NCBI GenBank assembly: GCA_958295665.1
Contig: OY282559.1
Coordinates: forward strand, 246,632,764-246,696,763
Direction: 5' to 3'
DNA length: 64,000 nt
Source: Tipula vernalis
Lineage: Eukaryota; Arthropoda; Insecta; Diptera; Tipulidae
The position numbers and the translations under genes are program-made. Positions 12,198-23,133 of the stretch are shown here, piece after piece; position 1 is the first letter of the stretch, and each line of letters opens with the position of its first letter. The notes under the pieces are model-generated. The model was not told the DNA's origin and did no database searches. It saw only the letters and a program-made list of their open reading frames with translations.

Positions 12198-12331
12198 TGT
12201 GCGAATTAATTTTTAATAAAACCAATTTTGTGCGATAATAAAGATATTTTTTGTGCGGTGTAAGTAAAGATATTTTGTGCGGTAGTCGCTATAAATAAAG
12301 AGATTTTTGTGCGAATAATATTTTGTGTGCG
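12198..12331 (+). promoter_or_regulatory. six TGTGCG motifs upstream of the Harbinger transposase
   Basis: TGTGCG occurs at 12198, 12229, 12252, 12276, 12308 and 12326, mostly as TTTTGTGCG(A/G)(T/A)A, all in one orientation and 18-32 bp apart. The cluster lies between the left terminal repeat and the transposase start codon at 12368. It could be a promoter element or binding sites for the element's own proteins, or simply a decayed tandem repeat. Function is inference; the motif count is direct. Confidence 0.5.
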
Positions 12332-12367
12332 ATATTTTATTATAGCATAATCAAAGTTTCGAAAGTT

Positions 12368-13624
12368 ATGATTGAGGTAAAATTAAATCTGAAAATTTTT
12401 AATGCAAATAATAAATTATGTTTTCAACTTTTAGTTCCATGATTCATCTGATTCTAGCCTGGATGAGGTCGAAGATTTGTTTTTTTCTGACTCATCATCA
12501 ACAAGCTCTTTGGATGAAGATTTACCCAGATACAAAAAAACACGGGTAGAAAATTTTATTAAACCAATACACAAATATCCGGACGAAGAGTTTAGTCATT
12601 TAGTCATTAGTCATTTTCGATTAAAAAGAACGATTGTTAATTCTTTAATAGGTAAGACAAAATCCAAAGCTAAAATATTTAATAACAAAAACTGAATTAC
12701 ATGTATTTCATTTTAGATAATTACAAAATGGACATGAGAAGAAGAAATAAAGGTGGATCGGAAGAAATTACATCTGAAAAACGGGTGCTTGTAACGCTGT
12801 GGTATCTTGCGAACACCAACACTTTTAGGGAAATATCGAATCTTTTCGATATTAGTAGAAGCTCAGCGCATAGATGCATAGTGCGTTTTACTCACTGGCT
12901 AGTCTGCAGCGCCCATCATTACATAAAGTGGCCGACAGAAGAAGAACAACAACAAAATATTTCATTGCGATTTAAGCAAATAAAAGAATTTCCGTATGTG
13001 TTGGGATGCATTGATGGTTGTCACATACAAATACCAAAACCAAAGCAAAATTCTAATGATTATTATAATCGAAAAAAATATTATAGCATTTTGCTTCAAG
13101 GAGTAGTTGGGCCTGACAAAAAGTTTCATGATATTCATGTCGGAGAACCAGGGAGCATCCATGACAGTCGTATGCTCAAAAAATCTGAGTTGTTTAAAAG
13201 ATGCGTCGAAAACCACGAATCATTAATTAAAGACAGGAGAATATTATTTTGCGACTCTGCATATCCATGTCTGACATGGCTTATACCGCCTTTTAGAGAC
13301 TTGGGAAGTCTGTCTGACACTCAAAAACATTTTAATAAAAAGCATTCTGCGACGAGGGTTGTAGTGGAACACGCATTTGGGCTACTTAAAAACCGCTTTA
13401 GAAGATTAATAAAATTTCAAAATATCAAAATCGATTTTGTTGTTAACTGTACAATAGCGGCCTGTGTGCTTCACAATATATGTATAGATAAAAGTGATGT
13501 TTTAGATGCAGAAGTAGAGATTGAACCAATTGTTGATGTTTGGCCTGAAGAAAATCTTATAATGGAAGAGAACAATTTTAAAAGAGAAGAATTGTTGCAA
13601 GAAATGTTTCCTGATCTTACTTGA
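12368..13624 (+). CDS. PIF/Harbinger DDE transposase, three exons, apparently intact
   Basis: Exons 12368-12376, 12435-12651 and 12717-13624 join in frame with GT..AG introns (donors GAG|GTAAAA and ATAG|GTAAGA; acceptors TTTTAG) to give 377 codons without a stop. The N-terminus is acidic and Ser-rich (residues 4-30). A helix-turn-helix-like stretch (FREISNLFDISRSSAHR) precedes a DDE_Tnp_4-type nuclease: GCIDGCHIQI (Asp about 175), GSIHDSRML (Asp about 225), FCDSAYPCL, and RVVVEHAFGLLKNRFRRL (Glu about 293). All three catalytic acids are present. The reaction is cut-and-paste transposition, normally needing the Myb-like partner encoded convergently at 13742-14498. The 117-bp gap between the two stops is AT-rich and could hold both poly(A) sites. 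Confidence 0.9.
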
Positions 13625-13741
13625 AAGTAAAAAATTGAAATTGAGGATGTTGAGTTTTTATAAATTAATTTTATTAAAAATTCATATTATTTTTTATAAA
13701 TAAATAAAAATAAATTCATTATTTAATTTTATCACATTTCA

Positions 13742-14498
13742 TTATACTATACATGTAAATAAATAAAATAAACGATACTTGGTTTTAATTAAAATAAAAT
13801 TATTTTTTTTTGTGATGGCATCAATGACCTCCTTATGTCTTTGATCCCGGCTTTCTTCCTTTTTTTTTAAATATTCTTTGAGCAGTGTGGTTCTCTGCTT
13901 TGACGCCTTTATTTTCTCCTCGTAGTATTGACACTTGATATCGGTGATTTTGTCCGAATTGCGTTTGCGACGTTTAGGTGGAACAGCAGAACTTGAAGGC
14001 ACGTTTTCTTCTATAGAGGATGTTGAATTGTCGTCACAGCATTCGACCCGCTCTCCTTGTAATTGAGAAGAAAACACAGGCTCTATCCTTTCACTGATCA
14101 CACCAACGGATCGGGAGTGTGATGTTGATATTGTTGGACGAGTGCTAAACAGCTCGTCCATGACTTCTAAAAAAGCGAACCTCGACGCGCTTCAACCAGT
14201 TCCTCGATCTTTTGATGCTTTGTAAGATCTCCAAAGCGATCTCCATTTAATCTCGACCTGCACAGCCGTCGTGATACTTTCCTAAAGATTAACATAAATT
14301 AGTCTTATAAACATTACATGTTGTTAGTGATAAATTTATATTTACTAATATGTCCATATTTTCGATATCAGTCAAAACAGATTCCCAGAACTGCTTCTTT
14401 TTTAAGGTGGTAGCGTACTCTTCTTGCCTATTTCCATATACATGGATCAGTGCTTTTGTTTCGGCGTAAGACCAATTTTTTTTTATTTTATCACTCAT
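13742..14498 (-). pseudogene. Harbinger second gene: Myb/SANT- or MADF-like DNA-binding protein, one stop
   Basis: Exon 1 (14346-14498, 51 codons) contains NWSYAETKALIHVY and LKKKQFWESVL, a trihelix/Myb-SANT-like start. It ends at the donor TTA|GTAAAT. Exon 2 (13742-14281) follows the acceptor CTTTAG and completes the domain with VEIKWRSLWRSYKASKD, SRFAFLEVMDELF, then a Ser-rich linker, a basic patch PPKRRKRN and a Lys/Glu-rich probable coiled coil. The frame holds over 231 codons except for one TGA at 14192-14194, probably a CGA-to-TGA transition. Such proteins carry the transposase into the nucleus and onto the terminal repeats. The only visible defect is that stop. Confidence 0.8.
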
Positions 14499-14698
14499 GT
14501 TTTATAATATGGTAGAAAATATCAAAAAAAAGAAATTCACAGCCCACTGTTCAACTTGATTAAACAACTGTTTTGTGTTTTGACATATGACATACAATAA
14601 TTTTGTTGTTGTATGTATTGAAATAAATTTGTAGGTTATATATTACTCATGAAATACATTTTTGTTCGTTCCAGTCGTCAATTTAGCAAATACACATT

Positions 14699-14849
14699 TA
14701 AGTACTTATAAGTACTTGCGGTGGTCGACTGGAACACAACTATTACTAAAATAATATCGAAAAATTGCAAACTCATAAAAGTAAGCTATGCTTTTCACAA
14801 GTTTACCCGTTTACACATTATCTTGTTTTTTATAGAATCAGGGTGCTGG
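14699..14849. repeat. right terminal inverted repeat of the Harbinger element
   Basis: The reverse complement matches the three pieces of the left end (5814-5826, 8859-8958, 11983-12045) with scattered mismatches. The inner edge at 14699 starts with the palindrome-rich AAGTACTTATAAGTACTTGC. The outer edge blends into CTGGGATGATATTT, the end of the neighbouring hAT. Confidence 0.75.
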
Positions 14850-15089
14850 GATGATATTTGAGTAAATCAAATAGTACTTTTTCTATTCACTCGAGAGTAC
14901 TTTTTTGAACACGAAAATAATTTTTTTTAGAAATTTAATTATTAAAGAAAACTAACAGTTTATGAATTTATAGCGTTTTATTTTTTAATTTAAATAATAT
15001 TATAACTGACAAATTCTTCAATTATCACTCTCACCTCCGAAGTGGATAAAATTATCACAAAAATTTCAATTGCGGCATTTGGTTTTTAT

Positions 15090-16437
15090 TGAATGAGGAA
15101 CGGATAGTACTCCTGTGGCGATTCTATATATATTATAAAACATGAAATTATTTAGTTCATTTTAATGGACCCTACTTTAATCCAAAATTCACTTATTGAA
15201 TAGTTTTTATACATTTTAAGTTCATCGTGGTCAGCCAACGATCTATATTCTTCATTAATGCTTTCGGCATTGATTAACTCAGATTCTGGAAACATTTTAA
15301 GTATAAGTGGTAGAATGTTGTTTGTTTCACCTGATAGCACATGATCAGGAGAAAATTTTGTGAAATGATCGAATGCCTCGTTTCCAAAATCAATTCTTTT
15401 TAAGAGGCCTTCACGAAGAGAAATGTAAAAATTGTTTACATTAAATTTAAACCCGAAAATTTCACTTGATATGTTTTCTTTCTCAATATATAATTCGATA
15501 TTGGAGCCACAGTATATATTTTCAACGGAAATTTGGTTTTCATTTAGTTTATAATTTATATCACTTACAAATGCTGACGCGTCCAGTACAGTTCTTTTTA
15601 TAAAATTTCGAGCAATAGTTTTGAATAAAAATTTCATCCTTGGTAAGAAAATATGCATCTTTGGTTCTTCAACTTGCATTTCGGTATTAATTCCATTAAT
15701 TATTTTTAAAATGTATGATAAAAAAATAAAATACATTTTCACTGTTTTACTTTTTAAGTTTTCTTCTATAAAACTAATGTTTTCGTTACCATATTGATTC
15801 TCAAAATCTTTTATTGCAAAATAATAACTTAAAGGTGTCCATTGTTCTATAATTCTATCGATGGCGGCCTAGAATTATTTAAATAATATTTATTATTTAA
15901 TATAAGTTAATATTTTAAATTTTTTTTAAATTTATTATCCCACATTGTATGTAGTAAAATTATTAGTATATGAGTAAAATAAACTTACTTGACGTGTTTG
16001 CCAACGTGTGTTTGCATATTTAAAAATTATGTGCAACTCTGAACCAAAATCAATCTCGAATTTCTCAAAATCAGCTTTGCGGCTTGGGCTGTTGCAGAAA
16101 TGACGGTTAACTTCTCTTATAAGGCGATCAATTACATCCGGTAATTTTTCTGATGCAGTCATTGTTATGAGGCTTAAATTATGAGAAATGCATCCATTTA
16201 CTAACAACTTTGGGACAATTTCTTTTAATTTAGCCTGAACGCCGTTTTGCTTGCCCATCATCACAGCAATTATCAGCAGTAAATGCGATTAAATTTTTTA
16301 GTGACACATGGTTTTCCTCTAAAGTATTTACAACGGTGTCACAGATTCCTTGAACGGAGCAATCATTCAATGGAGCAAGTTTTAAAAATCTATCGCGACA
16401 TTGGTTGCCAAAAACACGTCGTCGTCCGAGTATTATA
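15090..16437 (-). pseudogene. ZBED/hAT-like transposase, C-terminal half
   Basis: Reading down from 16430, the frame has FGNQCRDRFLKLAPLNDCSV and LIAFTADNCCD; a second frame from 16264 continues MMGKQNGVQAKLKEIVPKLL, NGCISHNLSLI and ANTRWQTRQ. A donor (CAAG|GTAAGT, near 15989) and an acceptor (TTCTAG, near 15869) bound a 119-bp intron. The next exon runs to a stop at 15152 with EFWIKVGSIKMN. Weak hATC remnants (IEIFVIILSTSEV) follow beyond the stop. The same segments occur in the relic at 35313-36190. At least one frameshift and a truncated dimerisation domain make this a pseudogene. Upstream homology stops at about 16430, where the Sola-like element starts. Confidence 0.75.
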
Positions 16438-19400
16438 GGGTTCTATGTGACATGAGAGTAGTTTTGAGATATTCATGATTGAAATTTTTGGGGTTGTTCA
16501 TTTCGCACACAAGCGATTTCAATTCCGAAGTATTAGTTTTTCTGAATCTCATAATCATATTAACAAAAAAAAAAATAATAACTTTATAGCATAAATCAAT
16601 TTTTTCATTCAAGAACTGTGGTATTAATTTTTCAATAGAACTATGTAATTCAACTAATTTGAAATTTTTTGTATGCCAAGGTTCTAAGAGCCATAAGAAC
16701 TATGTAATCTTAAATCTAATATATGGAGAATCTGTGGTTTTTAAATATTGGTCTTGGTTTTAAATATTGGTTTTTATAATTTTTATTAAAATCAATATTT
16801 TTTGCGAAAATATAGCATTATATGTAGATAATTAAAACAGGTTAAGACAATTGTATTATATTAGATTCTAATTCAGTAGTCATACTCATAATACAGTATT
16901 ATTTGATAATAACACCCAATAATTGACTTTTAGAAAATTTTCACAAGAATATTAATCATCGTTCTCCATTTTATTTAATATTAAAACAAATTTTGATTTG
17001 GTAATTCAGATTTATTTAAATATTATGTAAATAAAAATAACTAATAGTTATATAAATTCGTTTAAATAAAATAATCTACTAATTCAGTCTTTCATATTAG
17101 TTCAATAACACAGTACTAAATACTTTATTGTTTTTTATACGATTTTTTTCGATTAAATTTTTAAAAAAATCTTTGTCGACGGCTGGCATAAATCTCAGCA
17201 TAGCAGTAAACGATTAAAGTTTCTGTTGTGGAAGTTCAGTTTTCAATTTAATTATTTTTGGCTCCGGCAGTTCCCGAAATTCTAGTTGTTGTCCAATCTT
17301 CTTACCACGAATAGGGAGTTGAATATTCTTTAAATTTACAGTGATTAACTCGGCCGCTGGATCATGGGATACTTTATATTTAACAGACGTGAGGTATTGA
17401 CAAAATTCCAATTCAACTAATTTTGAATATGGAATTTAATTGAAATTTAGATATGGTGTACAATCTCTAAAATTCTTTATATCGTCTGGACGCAGCTGCA
17501 AAATTTTACAAGGTGTGCCTTTGTACTTAGCTTTGGTCATGATTCTCATATAACTAACTGGCGAAAAAATCTCGCGGTTTCGAATTAATTTTTCGAAACA
17601 ACTATGCACATTGTCAATTTCCTGAATGCAGGAATGGCCTGGAGTGGAGAATCGCATTGTTATTTTTGATATAGAAGGATGTTTTTTCAAGAAAAGTATT
17701 ATTGCGAGAGATATAATTGAATTCTGGTTTTGTGGCACGCAGGAATCTGACCATAAGATTATTTCCGTAAATGTAGGGTTATCCAGTATGATAGCCTCCA
17801 AAATTTTAATAAAAGCGCTTGCTATATCATTCCCAGCTCTTCCGGTTTGGCTTTCATTCCATATGCTGCAATACACCGTTCTATTGGTTGAAAGGTGGGC
17901 AGTTAAGTTGTAAACATTCAATTTACTTAAGTAGTAAAAGCAGCTGATCTCGGCTTTTGGGCAAGTAACTACATTTTGTAGATCAAAACAGATAACAGGT
18001 ATAGCACTTTGTCTATCACTTTCTCGTTTCAACCTTGAATAGGTTTTTTCTTCGTCGTGACTTTGGTATTTCATCTGCATTTTTGGTGACACACAATTCG
18101 AGGTTTTCAGGATTTTGAATTCTTCACAGAGGTCACATCTGTCTTTTTTTGGGATGTGAAATCCTAGGTTGAATTCATTGTTAAATATTTCCCTATAAAT
18201 GTGTAGTTTAGCTGGAATTAATCCATCGGATTTGGTTTTCTCGATGTACAGCTCATACATTAAATTAACGGAAAGGTGCGGCTCTAGATACTGTTTTGTA
18301 CTAGATTTTCGGCAATAATGGGGAATCTATAACCGGAAACGATGCGATGTGGTCCCGTATAATGTGTTTCACCTGATCGGTAACTACTTTTTTCTTATGT
18401 TTACCTTGATTTGATTTACGGACCATTCCAGAAACCAAATTTTTCCTTTGGTGAGCATTGTAGACTGTTTTTTGGCTAATTGCAAGAGTTCTTAAGAAGT
18501 ACTGTTTGCATACCTTAATTCTGCTTTCTTGAACTATAAAGAAATACTGGTAAGTATATTTTTTTTTATTGGAGTTCTGAGTTTTGCGTGCTGGTTCATT
18601 TCGAACAGTGGACATCAAAATGAAGTTCGTTTTCCCTTCAGCATCAGTGTTATAAAAATCTTGAAAAATTTTACAACGTTCATCTTCACTAATCAGCTTG
18701 CAGCTACCTTTGCATTTCACCAAACAGTTTTCAACACTTTTCATAGTTTTAGCGGGAATAATCTTGTTTCTGACAGAAAAATATTGTTTTCCAGACTGCC
18801 GTAGTGCTTTTCGTTTGTTACATTTCCATTCTTCCAAATTTTTCCGCTTTTTTTTTAATTTTGTAGGTATATCCACGTCTTGTTCTTCATCAAGATATTC
18901 AACGCTTTGATATTCGTCAGATTTTTCAGAACACACATTATCGGATAAAACAATTTCGTCCAGATGATCTACATCCATATTATATTCGTTCTTACTTTCC
19001 ACTTCGCATAGTTCATTATTAATCACTAAATATGTTGTTACCGTCTCCTCTTGTTCAAAACTGCTAAGTAACGGTATTTGGTTTTCCTCGTATTCTACAT
19101 TGATATCCATAGTTAAATATCAATCGTTACTTTCGAATATTTACCTACAATTAAACTGATATATTATAACACATAGTTTGTACAAATTTATGTTTATTTA
19201 TAATTATATTAAAACAGTAAATTACCTGAGCAACAAAAATGATCCAACCTGGTGTACAGATTTTGTTAGAATGAAAAATCTCATCTGACAATTAAATTCA
19301 TAAAACTGTAAAGTTATATTTGTACCGTAAGCGAATTAAAGAGAATAACAAAGCAAAATAGAATTACAAAGTACCAACTAGCATAATATAGAACCTAATA

Positions 19401-19538
19401 ATATTGTATGAAAGAATTCAGAATTATAAGGTTCTATATATCAAATATACAAATACAAAGTTCTATTTAACATAATTGCGGTGTATTTTTTACTCAATTT
19501 GGGAATACTGTTGAGGGTTCCATAATCACATAGAACTT
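16438..19538 (-). mobile_element. Sola-like DNA transposon inserted in the ZBED-type hAT
   Basis: GTTCTATGTGA at 16440-16450 has its exact reverse complement at 19526-19536, and GTTCTA motifs recur just inside both ends. These are 3.1 kb apart, bracket the transposase gene, and sit where homology to the ZBED-type transposase breaks off. No target duplication was seen, so the precise ends are uncertain. Confidence 0.55.
17214..19110 (-). pseudogene. DDD transposase, Sola-like, with one frameshift and one stop
   Basis: The start is the ATG at 19110. The first frame runs to 18301 (269 codons): an acidic N-terminus, then a Cys-containing stretch (ENCLVKCKGSCKL) and HIIRDHIASFPVIDS. One extra C near 18325 shifts the frame; the next frame reads SHYCRKSSTKQYLEPHLSV and continues to a TAA at 17436. 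After that stop, 17433-17214 reads on in the same frame (IPYSKLVELEFCQYL). Motifs of a family common in arthropod genomes are FHIPKKDRCDLCEEF, VICFDLQNVV, LWSDSCVPQNQN and PGHSCIQEIDNVH, which I read as three catalytic Asp sites. In relatives I recall, the second site is usually SDNCxGQNxN, so the VPQ variant is unusual. The Sola assignment is tentative; the transposase role is well supported. Confidence 0.7.
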
Positions 19539-19749
19539 TTTAGCATAAATTTATGTGAAAAAAGCAAATGCGACTTTATAATTTTGTAAATATTATGACA
19601 TTAGATTCAGCGGAAACAAATACTCATGATCATGTCGATTGAAACGATTCAAGAATAAGGAAATGGTTAAAACTGGTTTCTGCTAAGGATGTAATACATC
19701 AATAATTCAGCCATCCTACAAAATAAAAAAAAAATCGAAGCAGCAGACT

Positions 19750-20290
19750 TACCGCTTTACAGGATAGGTTTGAAGGGCCAGACTGTGAACCTTTTGTTAA
19801 AAATCTGGTCTAAAAAATGGTAAGTTATGCTCAATCTTACCTCTAATTTCTTAGCCGCATCGGAAATTTTGGTTATTTCTGGGTCGGGTTGCACAAAACC
19901 ATCAATTTTAATTGATTTTGAAGCGGTGTTAAGCGCTTTTTTGTGACCATCCGATAACTCATGTCTCTCTATATGTGTCCGACTTCCACAACAAACATTT
20001 TTTGCCTTATTTGGAGTTTTCTCCGACCAGCCAAGAATATTGCTTTTTTCCACTCATCTCGAAACAATCTATCACGCTTAATTTGTTTTTTCTCAAAATC
20101 AATGGTCGATGTCGGTAATTTATTTATTAAGTTACTGAAATTAAATAATTTAATAAATTGAAGAATAATACTTTAAAAATGTTAAATCAACATACTCATT
20201 TTGCATCTCCTGTGTTACAAATGGTGTTCTTGATTCTTCAAGCAAGCGTAGACAAAGAAACCGCACTGGCGCTAGCGTATTTTATCACCT
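19750..20290 (-). pseudogene. ZBED/hAT-like transposase, N-terminal half with BED finger
   Basis: A short upstream exon near 20200-20280 reads FLCLRLLEESRTPF and ends at a donor (GTATGT). The next exon has FEKKQIKRDRLFRDEW, then, after a frameshift, NVCCGSRTHIERHELSDGHK, a BED-type zinc finger (C, C, H, H), followed by ISDAAKKLEVRLSITYHF. The relic at 35313-36190 shows the same order (FRDEWKSKYKWL, CEICNTSIVDGKTHIERH). The continuation is lost at the Sola-like insertion. Confidence 0.65.
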
Positions 20291-20765
20291 ATACATATTT
20301 TAAGTGTTTTAATTAAATATTTAATGGTATATTTTAGAAAATTAAGTTTTTCCCATAAAGAAAACTTTCTTATCCATTTTTTATTATTTTCGAAACTAAC
20401 CACATGCAACAAGTTTACAATTCGGTATATCACAGCAGTACAACACAAAGTAAAATAAAAAATATCAAAATTAAATCCCACTGAACATAAAACAAAATTA
20501 AATCTTCTAATATATTCAGCAGAAATCCACCAAACAAACAAATAGTAATTCGATTCGAAGCGAACCAATAGCCAATTAAGTGTATATATTCAGCAAAAAA
20601 CTAGAAAACCTTTTTTAGATTGTTCGAACCAAAATAATTTAATATGTTATGCATAACTTCTGATTATTTTTGGAAAGTACTTTTTTTAGGTCGAAAGTAC
20701 TTTGGGTACTTTTAGAAATCCAAAGTACCAAAAAAAGTACTATTCCACAAAAAATATCATCCCTG

Positions 20766-22599
20766 ATACAATCGGTTTCAGTACAATTTGAAGTGTAAAC
20801 TTTATAAAGGTAATTTTATTTTAAACTCTGTAACGAAATATTAAACAGTGTTCGATTTGATCCTTAGTTAATAATTACATGTAAATAATGGGAAATTATT
20901 TTTAAATTTGGTAACAAAGCAAGGACTGGTTTTAAATTGTAAATTGGGTAACGAACTGATTTTTGGATTTCATTCATTCGCCAAATTGGTAACGTAATTT
21001 AAAACAGAAACCCGCTGATGGTCATACCTTCTAACATTTTATTTGTATGTTTTCTTTTATCTTATACCTAATACCGAATTATTAGTGTATACCTTATGGT
21101 GATTTCTATGTGTTGTTGCTCGTCGTCAGCCGTATTAAAATTCTTTTGGTCAGTTGGTTTCGCTATTTGTGGTAATGGTATTGAACTGGACCCTTTATCG
21201 ACCAAATAAATATTTCCATTGTTTTTGTTATCTAGTGTCTAATGCAAAATTTAATCAGTTCGGTTTTGCTTGTCGATCAAATAGGGGTCAAATAAATTAA
21301 TACATTATAATTATAGTGCCTATAGTGTTTATATACATAGTGTTTAAATTTATACATTACTAGTGGCAATTAAAACTTAAATTAAAAAAAAACGCTAGTT
21401 GATGATAATGTAGTTAAAACAATCCACCACGCCAGCCTACTTTAGGTATGGTAAATAAGTGATTTATCTTAGTGCGATTGGTTTAAGTAGTTTAAGTTCA
21501 GGAAAATAAGTGACGTGTTGAGCGGTGGGGTATTGGATGATTTTTTCTGTTTAATCTTTGACTATTCACAACCAGGAAACCGCATCCGAAGAATATTCTG
21601 AGCCACATAGCCCCCTCAGGTGAGTTAATTTTTTTTGGTTCATAAATTGCGCAGCACGCTTTCGTAACTTGGTAGAAAAGAACAAATAATGTGCTTTTCC
21701 TCCCTTCAGGTTATCGGGAGGGGTATTAATCTTTAATAAAAGCCCGGTTAGAAACGTTAGGAAACTGTTTAGAATTTTCCAGTGCTTATTCATAAACAAT
21801 CATAAAATCGGACCAAATTGAGAGTCCTATAATACCTCAATTAATACCATATTTTGGATTCCCGTTCATGATTGATTCTCCGAACATTTTAAGTTTGGCA
21901 TTAGTTTTAACATTATTATTATAATTTTTTGGTTTTTAGCACCACAAGTATTATTATTATTATTTTTTTTTATAGTTCTAAGAAATTATTAATTACTATT
22001 AGAAGTGTGTTTATATAGTAGCTATTAATCAATTAATAATAATATTTGGGAGTTAAGGGATGTTTAAATGTATTATTCCTAAATTGAATTAAATGAATCG
22101 ATATGAAACTTTAAATCCATTTTTTTTTTATTGATGTGATCAGTGATTTGGGTGGAATAATGGTGCGTTTACTCTTGGGACAATTTGCAACATAGGTACC
22201 AGTGAACCATATTTATTGCTAATGAATAATTATTTTTATTGGAAGGGCAATACAACCCCCCCAGACCGGTTCAAGCTACCCCGAAGGCATAAATAAAGCC
22301 CCGTCCATCCTAATTCATTACAACTGTTCCATTTAAAAATGCTTATAAAGGTAGTTCTATAGACGCAAACGCTGAGAATACTCATCTATTTCATTGTCAA
22401 CTGTCATACTAGGTACTATAGTATTCATTTTCGTTTGTACGGTGCTTCACACAAAAAGTCATTTACTAATATTTATCTTATAACTGAATATTTTCCTGAA
22501 AGTAGTTAAGTAGTTCTGTTTGAAATTCTTGTGGGCGATTTTCTGATGCTGCTGTGCTACGATTTCTGCAAACCAACTTGCAAAATGGATAAGTAAATA
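20766..22599. other. AT-rich stretch with no recognisable gene
   Basis: I see no protein motif. A GC-richer block around 21540-21611 ends in CCCTCAGGTGAGTTAATT, another strong splice-donor-like site very similar to the one near 2056 (shared GGTGAGT(A/T)AATTTTTTTTG). Trinucleotide ATT/TTA runs lie near 21950. A C-rich patch occurs at 22250-22310. Confidence 0.45.
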
Positions 22600-23133
22600 T
22601 ACACACTCAAAAATTTTCGTACATATGCAATGCAAGATGCATTACATATAGGTCCAATGTATTTTTACATTAAATTGTAATACTTACCTCTGCATTTAAA
22701 TATTTTCGTTTAAAGTAACATTTAATTGTAATGTTAGCAAAAATAAAAAATAAATGTTGTATTTGAGTTTATTAATAATGTAATTTGACTTTAAATGTTT
22801 AAATGTAAATTTGACTAGTTTTCGATGTAATGAAATATTTAAATTTAATTTAAACTTTGCATTAAAATTTAACTAAAAATGCATTAAAAAATTATTGTTC
22901 AATTTGAATTGTATTCTGGTCCAAAATTAAATTTAAAATTAAATGCTGTCATGGATTTTAGTTTAATCTATCCAGCATTTGAATTTTTAAATCTAACGTG
23001 CATTCAGTTTAAATGTATTGATGTATAAGAAAATGTGATTAATTGCTGTTTGCTCTCATGTTAATAATAAAAATAAAACAATATACATATTCAAATTATA
23101 AATTCTTTATTTTAGTTCATACAAATTCTAGTA

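Larger units (their letters stand above)
5814..14849 (+). mobile_element. PIF/Harbinger-type transposon with long inverted ends, split by two hAT elements
   Basis: The right end (14699-14849) and a left end in three pieces (5814-5826, 8859-8958, 11983-12045) are inverted copies of one another. Shared stretches include GATAATGTGTAAA, CTTGTGAAAAGCATAGCT, TTTTATGAGTTTGC and TCCAGTCGACCACCGCAAGT. The left copy becomes continuous only if the hAT elements at 5827-8858 and 8960-11982 are removed, which is strong evidence for nesting. Inside lie a PIF-type DDE transposase (+) and a Myb/MADF-like gene (-), the two genes expected of a Harbinger element. The outermost boundaries are uncertain and I could not see a convincing 3-bp target duplication. 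The right end touches, or overlaps by a few bases, the end of the ZBED-type hAT. Confidence 0.7.
14846..20765 (-). mobile_element. ZBED-type hAT element, decayed, containing a Sola-like insertion
   Basis: The left end CTGGGATGATATTT (14846-14859) pairs with the right end, whose reverse complement is CAGGGATGATATTTTT (ending at 20765). Both ends then carry AATAGTACTTTTT and repeated AGTACTTT motifs (two on the left, five on the right). Coding remnants lie on the minus strand at both sides of a 3.1 kb insertion. No clear 8-bp duplication is visible, perhaps because the Harbinger end overlaps the left border. Confidence 0.65.

Noticed and set aside
12001..14743. Short Harbinger element bounded by AGTTGTG...CACAACT with ATT on both sides as a 3-bp duplication
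   Set aside because: The inverted homology continues well beyond these points on both sides, so the ATT match is not the element border.
17626..17913. 95-codon plus-strand frame in the Sola-like transposase
   Set aside because: Antisense shadow; no motif.
19806..19841. Possible 31-bp intron (GTAAGATTG...TTTTTTAG) after the BED finger of the ZBED-type relic
   Set aside because: Too short for an intron, and the sequence reads through as AKKLEVRLSITYHF, which parallels the other relic.
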